NCBI GenBank assembly: GCA_964427005.1
Contig: CAYRTL010000001.1
Coordinates: 62,001 to 126,000, forward strand
Length of the DNA: 64,000 bases
Reading direction: 5' to 3'
From: JAMXLO01 sp964427005
GTDB lineage: Bacteria; Pseudomonadota; Alphaproteobacteria; Acetobacterales; Acetobacteraceae
This document shows positions 16,836 to 24,226 of this stretch, in pieces. Position numbers and translations under genes: made by a program. Every line of letters starts with the position of its first letter. Position 1 is the first letter of the stretch. The notes below the pieces were generated by a model that saw nothing but the letters and a program-made list of their open reading frames with translations, was not told where the DNA came from and ran no database searches.

Positions 16836-17879
16836 CTAGTACATGGACGTAAGCACGTTCGAGAGCCGCTTGCGTTCCTCCAGCGCACGGCCGGTGCCCA
16901 GCGCGACACATTGGAGCGGGTTTTCCGCCACCACGACAGCGAGGCCAGTGGCATCCCGTAGCACCTGATCCAACCTATACAACAAGGCACCTCCGCCGGT
17001 CAGTACGATGCCCTTGTCTACGATGTCGGCGGCCAGCTCCGGCGGCGTGTTCTCCAGCGCGACCTTGACCGCCTCTACAATCGTGCCTACCGGCTCGACG
17101 AGGCTGTCCGCGATTTGTCGCTGGCTGACCAGGACTTCGCGCGGCACGCCATTCATCAGATCGCGGCCGCGCACTTCGCGGAACGGGCCCTCGTCACCGT
17201 CCTCCGGCTGGCTGGCCGCACCGATATCCATCTTGATCCTCTCAGCCGAGGACTCGCCAATGAGCAGGTTATGGTTGCGGCGGATGTAGCTGATGATCGC
17301 TTCGTCCATTTTATCCCCCCCGACGCGGACGCTGCGCGAATAGACAATGCCGCCCAGAGAGATGACGGCGACCTCGGTGGTGCCACCGCCAATATCTACG
17401 ACCATCGAGCCGGATGGCTCAGTGACCGGCAACCCAGCGCCAATGGCGGCCGCCATGGGCTCTTCGATCAAGGCGACCTTGCGCGCACCGGCACTCTCGG
17501 CGCTCTCCTGAATGGCACGGCGTTCGACCGCGGTTGAACCGGACGGCACGCAGACGATGATCAGGGGTGAGGCAAAGCCACGGCGATTGTGCACCTTACG
17601 GATGAAATGCTTGATCATCTCTTCGGCGACTTCGAAGTCGGCTATGACGCCATCGCGCAGGGGACGGCTGGCGGTGATGTACCCCGGAGTGCGGCCGAGC
17701 ATCTGTTTGGCTTCCTCGCCCACCGCAACGACCTGCTTCTTGCCTCGCACATCGGCAATCGCCACGACGGACGGTTCGGCCAGAACGATGCCGCGACCTT
17801 TGACATAAACCAGTGTGTTGGCTGTACCGAGGTCAATGGCCATGTCCGCGGACATGAACCCGAGCATGCGGGAAAACAT
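16836..17879 (-). CDS. mreB: Rod shape-determining protein MreB (bacterial actin)
   Basis: 347 residues from ATG 17879 (MFSRMLGFMSADMAIDLGTA), the usual MreB start including the amphipathic membrane-binding N-terminus; in-frame codons further upstream are not MreB-like. The actin-fold nucleotide-binding elements are DLGTANTLVY near 16, VCVPSGSTAVERRA near 110, the VVDIGGGTTEVAVI phosphate loop near 165, and VLTGGGALLY near 290. It polymerises under the membrane and directs the MreCD-PBP2-RodA machinery encoded downstream. Confidence 0.97.
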   Translation of the reverse strand: MFSRMLGFMSADMAIDLGTANTLVYVKGRGIVLAEPSVVAIADVRGKKQVVAVGEEAKQMLGRTPGYITASRPLRDGVIADFEVAEEMIKHFIRKVHNRRGFASPLIIVCVPSGSTAVERRAIQESAESAGARKVALIEEPMAAAIGAGLPVTEPSGSMVVDIGGGTTEVAVISLGGIVYSRSVRVGGDKMDEAIISYIRRNHNLLIGESSAERIKMDIGAASQPEDGDEGPFREVRGRDLMNGVPREVLVSQRQIADSLVEPVGTIVEAVKVALENTPPELAADIVDKGIVLTGGGALLYRLDQVLRDATGLAVVVAENPLQCVALGTGRALEERKRLSNVLTSMY

Positions 17880-17919
17880 CAAATGCGCCTTTGCGGACAA
17901 TTCAGCGGGAGGCCCGTCG

Positions 17920-17948
17920 GCTTTAGCCCCGCTCACCGCCGTTAACAA
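17920..17948 (-). promoter_or_regulatory. Possible mreB promoter
   Basis: On the minus strand TTGTTA (17943-17948) and TAAAGC (17920-17925) are separated by 17 bases, about 40 bases before the mreB ATG. The hexamers match sigma-70 consensus only in part (4/6 and 3/6), so this is a weak call. Confidence 0.35.
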
Positions 17949-18047
17949 GAGGTTGAACAACTGCCCTTGGATCGCCGCATTGGGGCCACCGGATTTCCTC
18001 CAGCAGACGACAATGTGGATGTGTTTGAGGCGAAAGGAGGGTTCTAG

Positions 18048-18263
18048 ATGGCACGCAAGCTCGCATTCGGATTGGCTCTCGCCAGCATGCTGAGCGCGCT
18101 CGCCGCCTGCGGCAACGACCCCGGCACGCGAGCCGTGACAGGCGGTCTGATGGGTGCGGGCGCCGGTGCTGGTGTCGCTGCGGTTACCCACGGGAAACCG
18201 GCGACGGGTGCGCTCATCGGCGGTGGCGTCGGCGCGGTCGGCGGTGCCCTGACATCCCCCTGA
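18048..18263 (+). CDS. Glycine-zipper lipoprotein, small
   Basis: 71 residues with an ideal ribosome site (AAAGGAGGG). A signal peptide ends in the lipobox LAAC at Cys21, after which the chain is a short polar stretch and then a glycine-zipper region (GGLMGAGAGAGVAAV and GALIGGGVGAVGGAL) able to pack in membranes. It resembles small OsmB/YmgG-like outer-membrane lipoproteins. Function unknown. A paralogue follows 51 bases downstream; the pair is divergent from mreB. Confidence 0.8.
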   Translation: MARKLAFGLALASMLSALAACGNDPGTRAVTGGLMGAGAGAGVAAVTHGKPATGALIGGGVGAVGGALTSP

Positions 18264-18314
18264 AGCCTGACCTGACCACGACTGAAAACTCGTAGCATGA
18301 AAGGAGAGACTGTC

Positions 18315-18563
18315 ATGCGGCGCGCCCTGGCGACGTGCCTCGTTCTCATTCCAGTGGGTCTGAGCCTGGCCGGATGCGGCTACAACCGAGGCGATCGCGC
18401 CCTGTCAGGTGGACTTATCGGCGCAGGTGGCGGGGCCGCGATCGCGGCGGTGACCGGGGGCAGCCCACTGGTTGGTGCCGCCATCGGCGGTGGGGCCGGC
18501 GCACTCGGCGGCGCACTGACGAGTGGTCACGACGTCAACCTGGGCCGGCCGATCTGGCGTTAG
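18315..18563 (+). CDS. Glycine-zipper lipoprotein, paralogue of the preceding gene
   Basis: 82 residues from ATG 18315, preferred to the ATG at 18297 because AAGGAGAG is placed correctly only for it. The signal peptide ends in LAGC, followed by GGLIGAGGGAAIAAV and GAAIGGGAGALGGALTSG. Layout and sequence are close to the gene at 18048, so a tandem duplication is likely; this copy has a longer C-terminus (DVNLGRPIW). Function unknown; envelope location inferred. Confidence 0.8.
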   Translation: MRRALATCLVLIPVGLSLAGCGYNRGDRALSGGLIGAGGGAAIAAVTGGSPLVGAAIGGGAGALGGALTSGHDVNLGRPIWR

Positions 18564-18591
18564 TTCACGTCGCAGCGGCCCGGCGCTGGGT

Positions 18592-19368
18592 TCAGAAGAA
18601 CCTGCGCGTCGGGCCGCAGGTCCAGATCACTCTGCCGATCACCTGGACCTCGGCCGCGCGCTCGCGCGGAATGTGCTCTGGCTCGTAGACGGAATTGTCG
18701 CTGATCAGCGTGAGGCTTCCATCGAGCTTGGCCTGGACGCGCTTCACCAGCCGCTCGCCGGCGATCTCCAGGACATAGACGCCGAAGCTCCGGAACTCAC
18801 GTTTCGTCGTGTCCAGGAAGAGAAGGTCGCCATCCTGGATGCAGGGGGTCATGGACTCCCCCACCGCCGTCTCAAGGGCCAGGTGCTCGGGTTCCAGGCC
18901 TAACGTCGAACGCACCCAGTCATGGCGCAGGGCGATGAACTCCACGTCGGGTGGACACGCAGGCGATTCCGGCCCTGCCCCTGCAGCTTCGGGGCGCCTC
19001 GGTAGGAGGGTATAGTCAGCGCCACCCAGGCCGTCGGAGAGCGACGCGACGAACTCCCGGCCGCGGGCGGGCTTACCCCGGCCTTGCAGTCGCGGCTCGG
19101 GCCCCTCCCCGCTGGCGAGCCAACCGGCCGTGACACCGGCCGCCTGGGCCAGCGACACGAGGCGTTCGCGACTCGGTTCAGCTTCGCCACGCAGCCATTT
19201 GCGAAAGGCCGACGGGGAGACCCCGGTCGCACGGGCCAGCCGGTCTGCGCTTGGCCAGTGCCGTACGATCGCCTGGAGGCGCGCGATGAAGGCAGCGCGA
19301 TCGTCGCCAATGGAATTTGTCGGCGCTCCGCCCTCTCTGATACGTGACATTTGTCGGTCACCACTCAT
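18592..19368 (-). CDS. CI/LexA-like repressor: HTH plus S24 peptidase domain
   Basis: 258 residues from ATG 19368 (ATG 19350 also possible). An N-terminal helix-turn-helix (ADRLARATGVSPSAFRKWLR, about 41-60) is joined by a linker to an S24 autoprotease domain with the catalytic serine in VGESMTP (Ser172) and lysine in RLVKRV (Lys209). Such proteins repress phage or mobile-element genes and are cleaved after RecA activation. It faces a Ner-like gene across about 100 bases, the arrangement of the c/ner switch of Mu-like phages. No other phage structural genes are nearby. Confidence 0.85.
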   Translation of the reverse strand: MSGDRQMSRIREGGAPTNSIGDDRAAFIARLQAIVRHWPSADRLARATGVSPSAFRKWLRGEAEPSRERLVSLAQAAGVTAGWLASGEGPEPRLQGRGKPARGREFVASLSDGLGGADYTLLPRRPEAAGAGPESPACPPDVEFIALRHDWVRSTLGLEPEHLALETAVGESMTPCIQDGDLLFLDTTKREFRSFGVYVLEIAGERLVKRVQAKLDGSLTLISDNSVYEPEHIPRERAAEVQVIGRVIWTCGPTRRFF

Positions 19369-19383
19369 GATCTCGACACCTTT

Positions 19384-19425
19384 GAGTCAGTGTCTTGACC
19401 GATTCGGGTCGTTGGGGAGTCAGTG
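19384..19425. promoter_or_regulatory. Candidate operator: two direct copies of GAGTCAGTG
   Basis: The nonamer GAGTCAGTG occurs at 19384-19392 and 19417-19425, 33 bases apart (about three helical turns), inside the divergent repressor/Ner-like control region. Equal spacing on one helix face is what co-operative repressor binding needs, but which of the two proteins binds is not known. Confidence 0.45.
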
Positions 19426-19465
19426 CAGGCACTTTTCCGCGGTGAATTCTCTGGAGAGAATGCAT

Positions 19466-19732
19466 ATGAATACAGGGAAAGATCCCAAGAGCAATCAGCC
19501 AGCGGACTGGCATCCGGCGGACGTGCTTGCCGCGCTGAAAAAGCGTGGCCTGAGCTTGGCCAGGCTTTCGGTCGAGAACGGCTATCACCCGACGGCCGCC
19601 GGCAAGGCGCTGAAGCAATCGTGGCCGGCTATGGAGCGCATTTTGGCGGCGGCGCTGGCGCTCACGCCCCAGGAAATCTGGCCGAGCCGTTACGACAAGG
19701 ACGGCCGGCCGAAGGCGCGCACGAACACGTGA
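19466..19732 (+). CDS. Ner/Nlp-family DNA-binding protein (Mu-like early regulator)
   Basis: 88 residues from ATG 19466, placed seven bases after GGAGAG (an ATG at 19460 is too close to that site). The sequence DWHPADVLAALKKRGLSLARL, YHPTAAGKALKQSWPAMERI and LTPQEIWPSRYDKDGRP is the Nlp/Ner family helix-turn-helix. In phage Mu, Ner turns down the early promoter and faces the c repressor gene, as here. Downstream there is no transposase; the frame +1 of its end stays open (see 19733-20000). Confidence 0.85.
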   Translation: MNTGKDPKSNQPADWHPADVLAALKKRGLSLARLSVENGYHPTAAGKALKQSWPAMERILAAALALTPQEIWPSRYDKDGRPKARTNT

Positions 19733-20000
19733 CGAACTCCGATCGGAGCCGCCTCTGGCATTCGCCAACACCTTTGATGCGATAAACGAAGCGGAACGCC
19801 GCGCCGCAAGTGACGCCGATCGGGGCACCCCAACCGGCCAGCAGCACGAAAGTTCAACTGCTGACACCAATTGGCCACTTTGAGACTGCATCTGCCTATT
19901 GGTCATCGCGGACATTTTCGTTGGTTGTTGACCGTGCTTCGCAGGAACGTCGGGATGGCAGAACCGGTTCGATGTAGTGGGTGATTGACCGGATGATCGT
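19733..20000 (+). other. Gene-poor stretch with a possible coding remnant and a stress-type promoter
   Basis: A frame shifted +1 relative to the Ner-like gene stays open from inside its 3' end to TGA near 19883 and encodes a soluble-looking tail (FANTFDAINEAERRAAS, then Gln/Ser-rich, ending TNWPL). It has no start codon of its own, so it may be the lost C-terminus of the Ner-like gene or a fragment of a following phage gene. The rest holds the promoter at 19944-19969; nothing else was seen. Confidence 0.35.
19944..19969 (+). promoter_or_regulatory. Candidate EcfG (general stress sigma factor) promoter
   Basis: GGAAC at 19944-19948, 17 bases, then GGTT at 19966-19969. The alphaproteobacterial EcfG consensus is GGAAC-N16/17-CGTT, so eight of nine bases match. 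It would start transcription about 25 bases before the response regulator at 20001. Confidence 0.45.
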
Positions 20001-20369
20001 ATGACGAACGCAGATAGGCCGCCCACCCACGCCGTTTGTATGGTGGTCGATGATGATGAACTGGTCCGCGAGTCAGTCGCTGAAGTGCTGGAGGACCTTT
20101 GCGATCACGTGTACCGCGCGCATGATGGCCAGGAAGGGCTCGAGATCCTGGAGCAACATCCTGACATCTCGCTGGTCGTCACCGACATAGCGATGCCGCG
20201 CCTTGATGGAATAGCTTTCGCCACTAAAGCACGACGACTGCTGCCGGAACTGAAGGTGCTCTTCGTCAGCGGCCTTCAACGCCCCCCGGACAGCGAGGAG
20301 TTCCTGGCGAAACCATTCCGAGCGCGCGCGCTGGTTTCCGCGGTGCATCACCTGATCGGAGCCCGCTGA
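20001..20369 (+). CDS. Single-domain response regulator
   Basis: 122 residues forming one receiver domain: acidic triad VDDDE at 16-20, phosphorylation site Asp62 in VVTDIAMP, the Ser switch position in LFVSG, and the conserved Lys104 in AKPF. No output domain, so it acts by protein contact or as a phosphate sink, as many alphaproteobacterial receivers do. It converges on another single-domain regulator with only 12 bases between stops, and a candidate EcfG promoter lies upstream. Confidence 0.88.
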   Translation: MTNADRPPTHAVCMVVDDDELVRESVAEVLEDLCDHVYRAHDGQEGLEILEQHPDISLVVTDIAMPRLDGIAFATKARRLLPELKVLFVSGLQRPPDSEEFLAKPFRARALVSAVHHLIGAR

Positions 20370-20381
20370 CTCGGCACGCGG

Positions 20382-20753
20382 TCATGGGGCGTTCGCCCTG
20401 CCCCTCGGTTGCGCAACGCTCTCGATGGTGGCCAGCAGCGCAGACAGACGGAACGGCTTCTGGATGCGTGGTCGCTCGGTCCCGGGTACGCGCTCCAGCA
20501 TGTCGGGATAGCCAGACATGAGGATCACCGGAACGCCGGAGTCATCTGCCATCGGGACCAGACCGGGGTCGAGACCGCCCGGAAGGGTGCAGTCCAACAG
20601 CATCACATCGACGCCGCCAGCGCGGAGGCATTCCATGGCCGCTGCCGCCGTTTCCGCACGGCTGGTGTCATAGACACCGTTCAAGGCGTCCACCACGACC
20701 TCAGAAACGAGAGGATCGTCCTCGACCACGAGAATATGCGAGCGAGTCACCAT
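20382..20753 (-). CDS. Single-domain response regulator
   Basis: 123 residues, one receiver domain: VVEDD at 9-13, phospho-acceptor Asp54 in LLDCTLP, LMSGY with the switch Ser, and Lys99 in QKPF. No output domain. Its sequence differs clearly from the neighbouring regulator on the plus strand, so the two are not recent duplicates. No partner kinase is adjacent; similar stand-alone receivers often sit beside hybrid kinases elsewhere. Confidence 0.87.
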   Translation of the reverse strand: MVTRSHILVVEDDPLVSEVVVDALNGVYDTSRAETAAAAMECLRAGGVDVMLLDCTLPGGLDPGLVPMADDSGVPVILMSGYPDMLERVPGTERPRIQKPFRLSALLATIESVAQPRGRANAP

Positions 20754-20923
20754 TGCTTATCCGAGTTGTTGAGGACGCCTTACGCTCTCTTTGACCAACG
20801 ATCAGCTAACATAGATGCAGCACAGTGCCAAAGTCCTCTCTGCGCTCTGCTCGCGGGTTGTTCATAGCAAACACAGTCTCGTGGTTGGTTTTGGGCAATT
20901 ATTCTTGAGCGCGGCAGATCGTT

Positions 20924-21811
20924 TCAGGGCCGAACCTCTCGCCCGAGCGCCTGTTCATAGACCCGGATCACGGAGCTGCTATCGTCCACACCCATGCCCT
21001 TCGCACGAGCCATCCGCATCAAGTTCATCACCTGCGGCGCAATCATTCCTGGCACGCCGAGCTCATCGGCCAGCTCCAGGGCGAGGCGCAGGTCCTTGTG
21101 CGCCAGGTCAAGGGCGAAAGCGGCCTGGAACTCTCGCTTGAATGCCTTTTCCGAAATGTTTCGAAATGCAGCAGAGTTGCCGCTGGCATTGCTGATGACC
21201 TGCTGAAGCTTGCGGAGATCGATTCCCGCCATGGCGCCAATCATCAGAGCCTCGGCAGCAGCGGCGGCGTTGCAAAACGCGAGCATGTTGTTGACCAGCT
21301 TGGCGACCGAGCCCATGCCCACTTCGCCGACATGGACCACCTCGCTGCTGAAAGACTTCAGTAGCGGAAGCTGATTTTCGAACGCGGCTGCATCACCGCC
21401 GACCATGATGACGATCGTGCCGTCGGTAGCACGGGGTACGCCGCCCGAAACCGGCGCCTCCAGCATCTGGATGCCCTTGGCGCGCATACCTTCGTTCACC
21501 CGGCGCGCCGTGGCCGGGGAGTTGGTGGAAAGGTCGATGTAGACAGTGCCGGGTTTGGCGCTGGCGGCGATGCCGTCCGGGCCGAGTGCCACCTCCTCCA
21601 CGTTGCGCGGCATTGGCAATGAGGTGAAGACAACGTCGCAGACCGAGGCCACTTGCGCCACCGAGGTTCCAGCGGTCGCACCAAGATCGGTGCACACCTT
21701 GATGGCTGACGGGTTCAGGTCGAATACGATCACGTCATGGTTGGTATTGCGGATGATATTGCGGCACATGGGTCCGCCCATGTTGCCGACCCCGATGAAG
21801 CCAACCTTCAT
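20924..21811 (-). CDS. 3-hydroxyisobutyrate/tartronate-semialdehyde dehydrogenase family protein
   Basis: 295 residues from ATG 21811 (ribosome site GAGGGGA seven bases upstream). N-terminal NAD(P)-binding motif VGFIGVGNMGGPMC, substrate-binding APVSGGVPRATDGTI near 120, and the catalytic-lysine helix GSVAKLVNNM near 170 define the beta-hydroxyacid dehydrogenase family (3-hydroxyisobutyrate dehydrogenase, GarR, succinic semialdehyde reductases). It oxidises or reduces small beta-hydroxy acids in the cytoplasm. The exact substrate cannot be read from sequence, and neighbours do not settle it. Confidence 0.88.
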   Translation of the reverse strand: MKVGFIGVGNMGGPMCRNIIRNTNHDVIVFDLNPSAIKVCTDLGATAGTSVAQVASVCDVVFTSLPMPRNVEEVALGPDGIAASAKPGTVYIDLSTNSPATARRVNEGMRAKGIQMLEAPVSGGVPRATDGTIVIMVGGDAAAFENQLPLLKSFSSEVVHVGEVGMGSVAKLVNNMLAFCNAAAAAEALMIGAMAGIDLRKLQQVISNASGNSAAFRNISEKAFKREFQAAFALDLAHKDLRLALELADELGVPGMIAPQVMNLMRMARAKGMGVDDSSSVIRVYEQALGREVRP

Positions 21812-21941
21812 TGCCGTTTCCCCTCGCGAATTGACCACTCCAGAATGGCGTACCGGGCCACACGAAGAAAGATGAAGCGGAGCCCCAGTGCAGCCGAGGT
21901 CCTGCCATTATCTCGCCGTGGCTGCCGGATGCCGTTCGGGC

Positions 21942-22343
21942 ATGGGAGTGAAATGGACAGGGGGCATTGTTCTGCTGGCGGTGACAGCCTGTGCCACGCA
22001 AGCGCCTTTGCCCACACCGCCATCATGCACGCAACTTGGCCTGGCATCCTGGTACCACGGCGCTGAACGAGGACGCACAGCAGCGGACGACCTCTTCGCA
22101 GCACATCGAACGCTGCCGCTCGGAACAGCGGTTCAGGTCACCGCGGTCGAGACCGGACGCAGCGTGACGGTTCGAATCAATGACCGGGGGCCCTTCATCA
22201 AGGGGCGCATTATCGATCTGTCCAGAAGTGCCGCCGAGAGGCTCGGCATCCGGCGCAACGGCGTCGTCGCGGTTCGATTGGAGATGAACAGTCCGACAGG
22301 GCAGGGCTGCCCGCTGCAGGAGCCACGGCTGGTCGCAGGATAG
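21942..22343 (+). CDS. RlpA-like double-psi beta-barrel lipoprotein
   Basis: 133 residues from ATG 21942. Signal peptide with lipobox LAVTAC, then the RlpA domain: GLASWYHGAERGRTAADD, LPLGTAVQVTAV, VRINDRGPFIKGRIIDLS with the catalytic-type Asp, and AAERLGI. RlpA proteins are outer-membrane lipoproteins, in some species lytic transglycosylases acting on naked glycan at the septum. There is no SPOR domain, so this is the short form. Confidence 0.88.
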   Translation: MGVKWTGGIVLLAVTACATQAPLPTPPSCTQLGLASWYHGAERGRTAADDLFAAHRTLPLGTAVQVTAVETGRSVTVRINDRGPFIKGRIIDLSRSAAERLGIRRNGVVAVRLEMNSPTGQGCPLQEPRLVAG

Positions 22344-22418
22344 CTCGCCCGCCATTGATCTTGCGCAAACCGCCGCGCTGATGGACGCTCGCGTTAATTC
22401 CGGCAGGAGATATGGACC

Positions 22419-22964
22419 ATGGCGAATATCCGCGCGCGGCTCGCCCATATGGGCATCTATGTGCACGACCGGGACAAGATGGAGCGCTTTTATACGGAGG
22501 TGCTCGGTCTGATGGTTACCGATCAGGGGGAGGGACGCGCCGGCATGCACCTCACCTTCATGAGCGGCAATCCACAGAACCATCATCAGCTCGTCCTGGT
22601 CACCGGTCGGCCCGATACCTCCGGCTTCAACCCGATCCAGCAGATGTCGTTCATGGTGGACACCCTTGCCGATTTACGCGAGGTGCATCAGCGCGCGCTG
22701 GCGTTGGGCGCGAGCGAGATGCGACCGGTGAGCCATGGCAACGCCTGGTCGATCTACTTCAAGGACCCTGAAGGCAATACCGTCGAAGCGTATCTGGACA
22801 CGCCCTTCCACGTGCCGCAGCCGCACGGCAAGCCGCTGGATCTGACCAAGTCGGACGAACAGATCCTGCGCGAAACCGAAGAAGCGTGCCGGCAGGACCC
22901 GGGCTTCATGCCGATTGATCAGTTCAAGGAGCAGATGGCGGCGCGCCTCGGCGCCAGCGCCTGA
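22419..22964 (+). CDS. VOC (glyoxalase/extradiol dioxygenase) superfamily protein
   Basis: 181 residues from ATG 22419 with AGGAGAT upstream. A bipartite VOC fold is seen: LAHMGIYVHDRDKMERFYTE at the start with the first metal-ligand His, a beta-strand with NHHQLVLV, and IYFKDPEGNTVEAYLD carrying the C-terminal Glu. The position of the usual second His (NHLAF in relatives) is QQMSFMV, so the metal site may be altered. A charged alpha-helical tail of about 45 residues follows. It starts a VOC-MFS-M20 gene run. Confidence 0.85.
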   Translation: MANIRARLAHMGIYVHDRDKMERFYTEVLGLMVTDQGEGRAGMHLTFMSGNPQNHHQLVLVTGRPDTSGFNPIQQMSFMVDTLADLREVHQRALALGASEMRPVSHGNAWSIYFKDPEGNTVEAYLDTPFHVPQPHGKPLDLTKSDEQILRETEEACRQDPGFMPIDQFKEQMAARLGASA

Positions 22965-22973
22965 TCGTCCGGC

Positions 22974-24218
22974 GTGTCGGCGCCCAGTGGTGAGGCAACG
23001 CCGCCCGGCGGCCTGACATCGCATTGGCAGGTAACTCTGTGGGCCATGGTGGGCATTCAGTTCATCATGACCATGTCGTTCAGCTTTCTAAGTCCGATCA
23101 TGCCGCTGTTCCTGCCGGAACTGGGGGTAACCACCGAGGCTGGCATTGACCTTTGGTCGGGTATCCTGAACGGCTCCACGTCCTTCGTGGCCGCATTCGC
23201 TTCACCCCTGTGGGGACGCCTCGCCGACAGCTATGGCCGCAAGCCGATGCTCATCCGTTCGAGCTGCGCCATAGCCGTGTTCACCGCGTTCATGGGCATG
23301 GCGTTGAACGTCTGGCAATTCTTCGCGGCCCGCGCGCTGATGGGCGTGTTCGCCGGCTTCTCCTCGACTGCGATGGCGCTGGTGGCGAGCCAGGTGCCAG
23401 AACAGCGGCTAGGCTACGCACTGGGATGGCTGAGCACCGGCCAACTGGTCGGCTCACTGGTGGGCCCTGTCATCGGCGGCATCCTGGCGGATATCACTGG
23501 CAGCTATCGCGTTCCATTCTACTGCACATCAGCCATCACCTTCCTCGCAATGTTCATGGTCTGGCGCGGCGTGCACGAGCGATTTGCTCCACCAGTGGGC
23601 GGACAGAAAAGGCGCTCGGGTCTGCGCGGGCTTGCATTGCTCATTGGAGCAACCGGCGTGCTGCCATTGTTTTTCGTGCTGTTGATGGCGCAGTTCAGCA
23701 CCCGCGCGGTGCAGCCAGTGGTGACTCTTTTCGTGCAGGAGCTGGTCGGAACGCGGCCTGATCTTGCAACGCTGGGCGGCTTGGCGTTCTCCGTCACGGG
23801 CCTGGCAGGAATGGTGGCCGTGCCGCTTCTCGGCAAGCATAGCGACGAGATAGGCTATCGCCGTGTACTGCTGTTCTGCCTGGCTGGCGCCACGCTGACC
23901 AGCCTGCCGCAGGCGTTTGCCTCCAGCTACTGGGCGTTCACCGTCGAGCGCTTCGGTGTCGGCCTATTCATCGGCGGGATTCTGCCGACGGCAAATGCGC
24001 TGATCGGTCGTATGGTATCGCGATCCGAGCGCGGCACGGTTTATGGCATGACCGCATCGGCGACATTCCTCGGCAACTCATTGGGGCCATTGACCGGTGG
24101 CGCAATAGCTGCGTCGTTCGGCTTGCGGTGGGTGTTCCTGATCACTGCCGCGCTGCTGTTGGCCAACCTGATCTGGGTGTACTTCACAGTCCCGGAATAC
24201 GTGGAAGAACAGAACTGA
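22974..24218 (+). CDS. Major facilitator superfamily transporter
   Basis: 414 residues from GTG 22974, nine bases after the VOC gene. Twelve predicted membrane helices, with MFS motif A GRLADSYGRKP between helices 2 and 3 and its weaker repeat GKHSDEIGYRR in the second half. Overall it looks like the MdtG/DHA1 drug:proton antiporters. The setting, between a VOC enzyme and an M20 peptidase, could equally mean uptake of a catabolic substrate; direction of transport cannot be decided. Confidence 0.88.
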   Translation: MSAPSGEATPPGGLTSHWQVTLWAMVGIQFIMTMSFSFLSPIMPLFLPELGVTTEAGIDLWSGILNGSTSFVAAFASPLWGRLADSYGRKPMLIRSSCAIAVFTAFMGMALNVWQFFAARALMGVFAGFSSTAMALVASQVPEQRLGYALGWLSTGQLVGSLVGPVIGGILADITGSYRVPFYCTSAITFLAMFMVWRGVHERFAPPVGGQKRRSGLRGLALLIGATGVLPLFFVLLMAQFSTRAVQPVVTLFVQELVGTRPDLATLGGLAFSVTGLAGMVAVPLLGKHSDEIGYRRVLLFCLAGATLTSLPQAFASSYWAFTVERFGVGLFIGGILPTANALIGRMVSRSERGTVYGMTASATFLGNSLGPLTGGAIAASFGLRWVFLITAALLLANLIWVYFTVPEYVEEQN

Positions 24219-24226
24219 GGATCGAC

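Noticed and set aside
17880..18191. In-frame extension of mreB upstream of 17879
   Set aside because: The added ~104 residues are not MreB-like and read through the divergent lipoprotein start region; the canonical N-terminus begins at 17879.
19395..19423. TTGACC as -35 for the Ner-like gene
   Set aside because: At 17 bases the -10 position reads AGTCAG, a poor match.
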